From: an uncultured Clostridia bacterium
Lineage (GTDB): Bacteria > Bacillota > Clostridia > Oscillospirales > Acutalibacteraceae
NCBI GenBank assembly: GCA_947628175.1
Contig: CANQZA010000019.1
Location: 1 to 32,568 of the forward strand
Length of the DNA stretch: 32,568 bases
Reading direction: 5' to 3'
The position numbers and the translations under genes are program-made. The notes under the pieces are model-generated. The model saw only the letters and a list, made by a program, of their open reading frames with translations, made no database searches and was not told the DNA's origin. Below, in pieces: positions 8,205-16,700 of the stretch (positions within the stretch are counted from its first letter, which is position 1; each line of letters begins with the position of its first letter).

Positions 8205-9197
8205 TTGAAGTCATCGAAAATCAAAACACTGGCTATCTATAAATTGCTTGAGACATACAGTGATGAGGATAACCCGATGAGCACAACAATGCTTATTGAT
8301 ATGCTCAAACGCCGGGGGATAGAATGTGAAAGAAAGTCTATTTATTCCGATATAGACGCGCTCAATGAAATAGGCTGTGATATTATGACGGCAAGCGGTC
8401 CAAAGCGCGGATTTTTTATGGCAACAAGGAAATTTGAAATTCCCGAGGTAATGCTTTTGATTGACGCGGTCACAAGCGCCGGATTTATTACCCCCAAAAA
8501 GACCGCTTCTCTGATCAGCAAACTCAAAACGCTGGTGTCCGTTTCGCAGGCACAGAGCCTTGTCAGTCAGGTTTATGTTGAATCTGCTTCAAACAAATGC
8601 GATAATGAGGAAATTTACATAATCATTGACCGCCTGCACGGTGCAATTACCGAGGGGAAAAAAGTAAAATTTGTCTATAAGCGTCGAAGCATTGATGTCC
8701 ACAACAGGAAAAAGCATACAGAAAAGACCTTTCTTGTTTCACCGTATGCGCTTATATGGAAACAGGATCATTATTACCTGATATGCAATAATGAAAAGTA
8801 TGACAATCTGATGAATCTGCGTATTGACCGTATGAAAAAGCTTGCCGTGCTTGACGAGCCCGTTCGCCCGTTCAGCGAGGTGAGCATATATGAGCATGTT
8901 TTTGATTCGCAGGATTACAGTTCAAAAATGTTCAATATGTTTTCCGGTGAGGAATGTGATGTTACGCTCTGCTGTGACCTTAAGCTTCAGGAGGAAATGC
9001 TTGACCGCTTCGGGAAGGGGATACCGCTTAAAGCAGTCGATATCTCTCATTTTGAAACAACCGTTAAGGCTACTTTGAGCGACGGTCTTGTTTCATGGAT
9101 TATGCAGTATGGCAGCAGTATCAGGGTTGTTGAGCCAAAGTCGCTTGCCAAAATGGTGAAACAAAAGGCAGACAGTATTGTGAATGTGTATAAATAA
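8205..9197 (+). CDS. WYL-domain HTH transcriptional regulator
   Basis: A 330-residue predicted DNA-binding regulator. The N-terminal ~75 residues form a winged helix-turn-helix of the HTH_11/DeoR-like type (YKLLETYSDEDNPMSTTMLI, then RKSIYSDIDALNEIG). The centre carries a WYL domain, seen in KVKFVYKRRS and SPYALIWKQDHYYLICNNE with NLRIDRMKKL (residues ~145-220). A WCX-like C-terminal extension follows (VTLCCDLKLQEEMLDRFG). WYL proteins sense ligands, often nucleic-acid related, and many regulate defence or DNA-damage genes; no such genes are nearby. Start is TTG at 8205 with GAGGTGG 4 bases upstream. It probably shares a transcript with the PBP gene before and the LRR gene after. Its target might include the LRR or GH43 unit, but that is speculation. 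Confidence 0.88.
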   Translation: MKSSKIKTLAIYKLLETYSDEDNPMSTTMLIDMLKRRGIECERKSIYSDIDALNEIGCDIMTASGPKRGFFMATRKFEIPEVMLLIDAVTSAGFITPKKTASLISKLKTLVSVSQAQSLVSQVYVESASNKCDNEEIYIIIDRLHGAITEGKKVKFVYKRRSIDVHNRKKHTEKTFLVSPYALIWKQDHYYLICNNEKYDNLMNLRIDRMKKLAVLDEPVRPFSEVSIYEHVFDSQDYSSKMFNMFSGEECDVTLCCDLKLQEEMLDRFGKGIPLKAVDISHFETTVKATLSDGLVSWIMQYGSSIRVVEPKSLAKMVKQKADSIVNVYK

Positions 9198-9211
9198 AAG
9201 GAGTTTTGCAG

Positions 9212-10336
9212 TTGAAAAAGTACAGGATTTGTGCATGGGTTGTTTGTGCTGTGCTGATCATCGTATCGGTTTCCTGCTCGTTTGCCGCCTTCGGTGACGA
9301 TGTTACTTATTCGTTTGATGAAGAGCGTGCGACACTGCGCATTTTCGGCACGGGCGATATGGCGGATTATGCTGATTCATCCTCTGCACCGTGGTATAGC
9401 CATATGCTGAAAATAAAATATGTGATTATTGAGCAGGGTGTGACCTCTGTCGGAAATAATGCTTTTTCGGGTGCCCGCTCGCTTCAAGAGGTCACCATTG
9501 CCGAGTCCGTAAACAGGATAGGGGAGTTTGCTTTTTCATCATGTCCTATGCTTGAGGAGCTTACTTTAGGCAAAAATATATCCTCTATAGCCGATGCTTC
9601 CTTTGCCTTTGACGGCATTAACCCTAAACAGAACTTTGCGGTCAATGTCCTGCCGGGTACATACGCGCTTTATTATGCCGTCACAAATTCCGTTGATTTT
9701 CATTGTCCTTCGGTCGGCTGCGGGAAGTATGAGGTTTCAGTATATCCTGCTGGAATGAAAGCGTATTTCCCCTATACGGCAAAGGTGAACGGTACTTTTA
9801 AATTCAGCGCGTCGGGCCCTCACGATACAGTCGGAGTCCTTTGTGACTCCTCCTTGGCTCAAATAAAGTATAATGATGATAACGGCGCAGATGTGAACTT
9901 TTCCATAACTGCCGACCTTGTAAAGGGAAACACCTATTATATTTGCGCTTCCATTTTAAATTCACGCCTTACGGGCGGCTTTGAGTTGTCCATTGAGCCT
10001 GTTACTTATACGGTAAACGGAACGGTAAATGCCATGCTGAATCCGTCGGGTACGGCAAGCGATATAATCCTGACCGATGCGTTTATGGACGGTGAAAAAA
10101 CAGACGGAGCATTTTCATGCACTGTCAGCAACGGCAAAACCGCTGTTTTCTCCTGCGGCAATGCTCGGCTTGAATATACATTTTCTCCCGATAACGGGGA
10201 CAATATCAAAATTCCGCTTATGGTATGTGATGTCAATAATGACGGCTGGGTGAATGTGAAGGATTTTGCAATCATGCGCAAAACAGCGTCACCGTATATA
10301 GAAGTTTATGAAAATTTTATCAATTTTAAAAGCTGA
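9212..10336 (+). CDS. Secreted BspA-type leucine-rich-repeat protein ending in a half dockerin
   Basis: A 374-residue exported protein. An N-terminal signal peptide (MKKYRICAWVVCAVLIIVSV, ending near SFAA) precedes an LRR_5/BspA-like region at about 70-145 (IEQGVTSVGNNAFSGARSLQ, VNRIGEFAFSSCPMLEEL). A beta domain at ~172-260 resembles a bacterial pre-peptidase C-terminal (PPC) domain. One dockerin-type calcium loop occurs at Asp340 (DVNNDGWVNVKDFAIMRK). A normal dockerin has two such repeats; here the protein stops right where the second would begin (YENFINFKS). BspA-like LRRs mediate adhesion and dockerins bind cohesins on scaffold proteins. I chose TTG 9212 because AAAGGAG (9197-9203) is 8 bases away; the TTG at 9206 is too close. 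A terminator follows at 10377. Confidence 0.82.
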   Translation: MKKYRICAWVVCAVLIIVSVSCSFAAFGDDVTYSFDEERATLRIFGTGDMADYADSSSAPWYSHMLKIKYVIIEQGVTSVGNNAFSGARSLQEVTIAESVNRIGEFAFSSCPMLEELTLGKNISSIADASFAFDGINPKQNFAVNVLPGTYALYYAVTNSVDFHCPSVGCGKYEVSVYPAGMKAYFPYTAKVNGTFKFSASGPHDTVGVLCDSSLAQIKYNDDNGADVNFSITADLVKGNTYYICASILNSRLTGGFELSIEPVTYTVNGTVNAMLNPSGTASDIILTDAFMDGEKTDGAFSCTVSNGKTAVFSCGNARLEYTFSPDNGDNIKIPLMVCDVNNDGWVNVKDFAIMRKTASPYIEVYENFINFKS

Positions 10337-10376
10337 ATTGTCACGGTGTGTTCAGTCCGCTTTTTCGATAGTTTGA

Positions 10377-10409
10377 GACTCTGAAATTTTTTTCGGAGTC
10401 TTATTTTTT
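10377..10409 (+). terminator. Rho-independent terminator after the LRR gene
   Basis: Stem GACTCTGAA (10377-10385) with TTCGGAGTC (10392-10400), nine pairs including one G-U, a 6-base loop, then TTATTTTTT. It ends the PBP-WYL-LRR unit 40 bases after its stop codon. Confidence 0.85.
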
Positions 10410-10410
10410 A

Positions 10411-10519
10411 TATGCTTTTTTTGTATGTTTTTGCATTTTTTCTACTTCTTTTGTTTTATAGCCATTTTTTATTTTTATGTCTATAATTGGCATTTTCTAT
10501 AAAGAATTTATAAAATCTC
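10411..10519 (+). other. AT-rich, T-tract spacer upstream of the GH43 promoter
   Basis: No gene is visible here on either strand. The stretch is very T-rich on the + strand, with T runs of 4-7 bases recurring every ~8-13 bases (about 10416, 10428, 10436, 10447, 10454, 10465, 10472). Together with the two runs in the terminator just upstream, these are spaced roughly once per helical turn. This fits intrinsically curved DNA, or an UP-like element upstream of the promoter at 10520. Confidence 0.45.
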
Positions 10520-10548
10520 TTGACCTTTGTCTAAAAAAAATGTATATT
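10520..10548 (+). promoter_or_regulatory. Predicted sigma-A promoter of the GH43/peptide unit
   Basis: -35 TTGACC (10520-10525), a 17-base spacer, and -10 TATATT (10543-10548); 10 of 12 consensus positions match. Transcription should start near 10555. The ten bases CTCTTGACCT around the -35 and the spacer length are identical in the yicC promoter at 20452. Confidence 0.75.
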
Positions 10549-10551
10549 ATT

Positions 10552-10566
10552 TATAGTTACACTATA
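10552..10566 (+). promoter_or_regulatory. Perfect palindrome at the predicted transcription start (candidate operator)
   Basis: TATAGT (10552-10557), TAC, ACTATA (10561-10566): a perfect 6-base inverted repeat with a 3-base centre, three bases after the -10 box and spanning the predicted start of transcription. Its position suits a repressor site; it could also be a 5'-terminal RNA hairpin. The binding protein is unknown. Confidence 0.4.
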
Positions 10567-10702
10567 GGTCGAATTATGCCCTTTTGGTGTCCTATTAAAT
10601 TCATTAATTTATACGCCGATGTATCCCGATGCGCTATGGGCGACGGTCAGTAAACTCTGCAAAGGAATATTCGGTTGCGAAAATAGTAAGGAGGCTTTTT
10701 AA
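10555..10702 (+). promoter_or_regulatory. ~148-nt untranslated leader of the giant GH43 gene, possible cis-regulatory RNA
   Basis: From the predicted transcription start to the start codon. The central part can fold: CCC (10625-10627) with GGG (10638-10640) inside GCCG (10615-10618) with CGGT (10644-10647); alternatively CGCC (10614-10617) with GGCG (10639-10642). The pairings exclude each other. CCGATG occurs twice (10617 and 10627). A 25-codon open frame lies within (ATG 10576, stop 10651-10653; begins MPFWCPIKF) with only a weak SD. The strong SD AAGGAGG (10688-10694) serves the main gene. I could not match it to any riboswitch class I know. Confidence 0.4.
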
Positions 10703-13700
10703 TTGAAAACCAAATTTTCTAAACGAATTTTGTCGATGCTCCTTGCGGTTCTTATGCTTTCAACTTCTTGTCCGGCATATGCTGCTTTGGATGATGTCGA
10801 CGCGCCAAGCTCGTCAGGGCTTGTCGGTTCATACCTTTCAAAGGATGTAACAACAGGCATTGCTACAAATAATAATGTAGTGTGGAGTGAGGAGGAACAT
10901 GCCGCTTACTTCAGCGGTAATGAGTCTTACCTTATTCTTGAAGGTGCGCCTATGAAGACTGCCACCGTAGAGAGAGGCTTCGCGGTGTCATTTGATTACA
11001 AGCGCGCAGCGGATACGGCTGATAACGCCCGATTCTTTGATTTTAACGCCGGCACATCTGAAAACAGCTTCGCGCTCAACTGCGGCTCACAGTCTCAGAA
11101 TAACTGGCGTCGTCTGATGACTCTTGCAAAAGTGGATAATATAGAGTCAAGCTACTATGCCAATGACTTTGGCAATGAAAGTTATTGTGCATACACCACT
11201 ACTGCTTTCCCTCCTGAGGAAAAGGCAGATACATGGTACAATATAACTGTATCTATGAGCCCTGAAGGCGAGTACAGCTACTACATAGACGGGGTTCTCC
11301 GCGGAACATTTAAGTCTAATTATGATGAAGAAGGTGTATCAAACGGTGTCGTTCCGACAACAATCACGGAAAGCCTTGCCAAGATGACCAACTATCTTGT
11401 AGGTACATCGATTTATCAGACATCGGGTGTCGGAGCTGACGGATATTACCACGGCTATCTCAAGAATCTCAAGCTCTTTGATTCTGCTGTGACCCCTACA
11501 CAGGCATTTGCCGGCAATATAGCTTCTGATATTGATACGCTCAAAGGCGCCATTGATGAGTATGAGTCAAGGATGGACGGTACGGTTTACTGGAATATGG
11601 GTCCTGCTTATGAGGCTTATCAGGCTGCATGCAAGGCTTATGATTCTTATCATTACGGCAATAATGCTTTAGTCGATATTGTAACACCTGCTCAGAATCT
11701 TGCAACTGCTGCAATGAAAATGCATGCGTGGGTTAATAATGTATCTGCAAATGCAGTTCCTAATTTTAGCAACGGTAATGTTGCTGATGGTTATTACAGC
11801 AATTTACTGTATGCCGGACCTGACGGAGATCCTGCTGATACCGATATGATAGAATATTTTTCAGGTGGCAGCGGTTTTGGAGGAAGTAATGGTTCATTTA
11901 AAGCAAAACTGCATACTAAAGCAAATGCTGTTTTGCTTTACGACGGTAAAAATACAGCCGCTTTTCCTGTAACTGTTGAAGGCGTAAAGTCTGCATCTTC
12001 AGGTATTAATGCAAAGACCATTAATGTTAAATCAGTTCGTGCAAGCACAAATAATAGCTCATGGGAATTGTATACAAATTGGATTGGTGCTGAAGCGGAT
12101 TGGAATAACTGGCCGTCGAATTCAGTTTCAATGGGTTATGTTGATGGTGACAGCAGTATCACTCATGAATTTTCTGGTGGTGCTCATACATTTATATATG
12201 GTAATGTTCTTAGATATAAGGGAACAGGCAATATATCGTCTTACTATGATAAGTTTGACACTTCCAATAATATATTCATTGATTATACCATAAACGGTGG
12301 TGTAGATGCTTGGAATGATACTACAAAGTCACTTCCTGCTTTTAGAGATACTGCACTCTATGTAATCAATTACAAAGCGCTTGCAGATGCTATGCAGAGT
12401 AATTCTAAAGTATTAGGTGATGTTTCCAAGTATAAAGAAGGCGGACTTGCATCTATTATCAGTGCTTTTGATAAAGCTATTGTAGTTAATCCTGCTGCCT
12501 ATGATTATGCGTCTGACGCAGAAGGTCAGGTCAAACAATGTGCAGGTGATATTCAAAACGCAATTAATGCTTTTCAAATTCCTGCCACACCTGACAATGA
12601 GTCAAATTATCCTGCGCTCCGCAATGCTTTCAATTATGAAGGAACAATTGCCAAATTCGTTGAAAACGGTATCAATGATACATATACCGTAGAAGGCGCA
12701 TATAACGGCGGCACCCGTAAAGGATTTGACAAGGCTTCCTATAATGCTTTTGTTCAAGCATATCTTGACGCGCAGAAGGTTATGTCTCCTGTAGCTTCCG
12801 ACGGATATGTTCAAGGCAATTCGGCCGCACAGAAGGCTCAGGCTCTTATGGATGCATTTAATGCTCTTGAGCCTGCATCTGTACTTGCTCCTACCATTAC
12901 AGAAGGCTGCTACCGCGGTCCCGAGGATACCATAGTCATTACGAACAATGAGCCGGATTCAGTTGTTTGGTATTCTATTCAATATGATGACGGAACCTCA
13001 CAGGCACCTACTTCGTTTGAAGGCGAAAGTATACAAATTCAGCCTTTCGGCGGCGCAACAACACATCAGACAGCAACCGTTAAGGCATACTCCTTGTATG
13101 ACGGTGACCAATCATTTGAAATATCATCTGTATTCAATCTCCTCAACGCGCCTGTACTCAGCGTGCGTTCAGGTCAGGCTCTTAAGGAGTACAGCACCGT
13201 TTCTTTGAGAAGCGGCAACACCGAAGCAGGTATTGAGACAACACTCCAGTACAGCTATGACAATGAGAAGTGGTTTGATTATACAGATCCTATTATTCCG
13301 TTCTCTACGACAGAGGATACCTCTATCAGCATTTACGCTCGAGAGGTTTATAACGGCGCTACTTCTGCCGTTACCTCCGCAATGAATCTTGTAATGTCGT
13401 CCACATTCGGCATCTATTCAAGTACCGGCAACAGATTCTATTATAGCGACAGCGTAATCACAATGGCTGATTTGACAACATACGGTTCTCAGGAAATTAA
13501 ATATAAACTCAGAATCGATGGTAAGAATGACGATACTGTTTATACCTATGATAAAGAAAAGGGTATTGTCATTGCCGACAGTGATGTTTTAAAAAACGCA
13601 AGAATTGTTCGTATTTCCGCTTATCCCGAATCACAGGCCGATATGCCTTCGGAGTGGATAAGAGCAACATTCTATAACGGTGATAAATATTCTCCTCTTG

Positions 13701-16700
13701 CATATCAGGAGTCGTTTGACGGCGCTTCAATCAGCGGAACAACCTTCAACACCAATCCTGAGGGTCAGGCAATGTCAAACACTGTAAACGGTACACTTAC
13801 AGCCGCAGGCACTGCTGAAATTGTTAAGGGCGCAGGTGAAATTAATGTTAACGGTGAATCACCTGACTGGAGAAATAATGTTCTTAAGATAAATCAGAAT
13901 GATACGGCTCCGGGCAATAAAATAACAATGGCTTCCAATCCGCTTGCCAATCCGAACTGTGCTGATCTTGTTCAGGCAAACGGCGCCACAATCTCCTTCT
14001 GGCGTCATATTGAGGATGCCTCCGGCAATACAATCAAAGTGCCTAAAGAGTGGCTCAACGGTCTCACTTTCCAGACTCCGGGTAATAATACCGAGTATCT
14101 CCTTGTTGAGACAAACGGAATTGTTTCCCGTTCTGACGGCGCAAGCGGCGGCGAAGGCGATTATGTGGATGTTAAGCCTGAGTATCAGGATCCTACACAG
14201 CATGCCGCAGGCAATGATACAGGCAACTGGATGCATGTAGTCGTAGCCATTGACCCTGAAAAGGGTGTTACCGTTTATACAAACGGTGAGCCGCATAATG
14301 TAAATATTCTAACAGGCGGCAGATTTACAGGCAATAATGCTGAGCTTGCTCAGGATATTCTTGCCTTCCTTTCAGATTCCAACACACAGTTCACGCTTTG
14401 CAACGGTGTGGGTTATGAAGGCAATAACTGTAATCTTTTCTTAGATGATATCAGACTGTATTCAACCGTTCTTACGCAGGTTCAGGTAAATGAAATGTAT
14501 ACGGATGTATATGCTGATGTTCAGACCTCTACCTCAACGGCTCATGATCCTACTGCTGTTACCGCATATACTCTTACTGACGGCAGAGTTGTAGGAACAG
14601 AATTTCTTGAAAAGAATAATATTTCTTCTGAATATATCGCTGAGATTGATTATTATATCTTCGGTACGGGAATGACGGTTTATCATTCCAATGATAATGT
14701 AAACTGGGAGGTTCTCGGCGACTCTGAAGGTCGTTGCGGCTATCAGAATGAAGACCTCTTCGGTGATGTATATACAACTGCTCTTGCTCAGCCTCTTGCT
14801 CATGCCAAGACGGATGAAGCTCATGCAGGTGCAGGTTATTTAGTATGGGCACCTCATGTAATATATAATGTATCTTCACAGAAGTGGTGCTACTATGGTT
14901 CCACATCTTCATGGGGCTCACAGATATCTGCAATCTTCTTCTGCGAAGCGGATGATATTACCGGCCCTTATGAATATAAGCAGATCATATATCAATCAAA
15001 CGGTGCGCATCCTAATGCAATTGATCCTTGCGTATATTATGACAGTGATTTCTCGCATCTTTATATGGTATTCGGTTCATGGGGCGGCGAGAATGCAATC
15101 TATTGCAAGCAGCTTAATGCACATGGTGATACAATGACAAATTATGATCCGGGTCATGTTATCTGCTATGGTATTAACGGCGATCTTGAGGCTTCTTCGG
15201 ACGGTTCTTCAGGTGAGGGTGCTTATGTAGCTTATGAAAAGAGCACAGGGTACTATTATCTCTATGTTTCTTTCGGACAGAATACCGGCTCGTATACAGA
15301 GCGTGTATTCCGCTCCTCATCACCTGACGGCGGATTTGTAGACTTTAACGGAATTTCTGCAACAGATAATACAACACCGGGCAATCACGGTGACCAGATT
15401 CTTTCTCCGTTTGATATTGAGTATTATGATTACAAATACGCTTCAACCGGTCATAACTCGGTATATAAGGCAACCAATAAGAGAAACGAAAGAGTAACAG
15501 TCAACTCTGCTCACGCAAGACCTTTTGCAAACGCGGAGAATAACTGGATTGCTCTTGAGGACGGTGCGCTTGCAACGCGTCAGTCTGAGGTAACGGGTAA
15601 TGTTTCCCTCCAGAATCTTCTCGGCTATACACAGGATGGCTGGCCTGTACTCTTCGCGCTTCCTTATAACGGTACGGATACCTATAAGGCTAAATTGACC
15701 ATGTTCGACCTCGAAGGTGTATATATTGCCGATAATATGGGTCTTACCGTAAACTACAGCACATTCACAACGCCGTACAGATATTATATCGTTGCAAGAA
15801 GCAATACAAGAGCGCAGGTTTACGGCACATATCCTGACGGTACCGCATTCTCCTATAATGCGACGCTCTCAACGGGTGCAGACGGTACAAACTACTTTAA
15901 CCTCGTTTCAAGAGAAGAGGGCAGAGCTTCTGCACAGGGCGCTCTTGCGACACAGATGGATGCAAGCGGAACAAGACAGGTTATGCTCTCCTACATCAGA
16001 GGCAACGGTGAGCGTGTATGGTCATACAGAACCGATTTCCTCCCGGATGCCAACAGTGAGTCCGCGGGTGATATCGTAACTTCCGATGATGTTATCTATA
16101 CGCATGAGAAAGGCGGCAGCTACGCCAAATACGGTCAGGAGATTTCCGATGATTTCACTTACGGTGAAGGAACTTCGCGTGGTGAGCGCTGCACAAAGAT
16201 TACCGTTAAGTATCCTTATTATATTGATCACAATAATTATGCAGCCATTTATTCCATGACATCGCAGAGCAGGGCGCAGGATAATATTTATACCGGTGCG
16301 GATTTAAGAGCTACTCCGCAGTATGAAGGTCTCTGGGTATATAACAATCCTGATGATCCTTCCGGCGCAAGCACCTGTGATGACGGTATGGCTCAGACGC
16401 TCTGGCAGTCTGCAAATGAAGAGCAGAGAGCTGCATTAAATATTCGTAAGGTTTACACCCTTACAGGTACAGTATCCGATTACTTTGCTTATGATGAAAA
16501 ACAGCAGAATTACCGTACCGACGGTGTTACTCTTATGATATCCTATAAGGATATTACAGATCCTTCCGCTGAATACGGTGAATATGAATTCTGCTATGTT
16601 CAGCCTAACCCTTCAATGGCGCATACGGTTGTCGGTATCCGAAATACAAATAATGGCAATAATGATAAGCGTGTAGGTACTCTTTATTATTCACGCCTTG

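Noticed and set aside
10555-10702. Known riboswitch (c-di-GMP, THF, cobalamin and others) in the GH43 leader
   Set aside because: The GCAAAG near 10657 is reminiscent of a c-di-GMP-I aptamer, but the required CACAGGGCAAACC-like core and the second stem are not present.
10703-10783. Lipoprotein signal in the giant protein (LSTSC)
   Set aside because: The -3 position is Ser rather than Leu/Val/Ile; a normal cleavage site after PAYA fits better.
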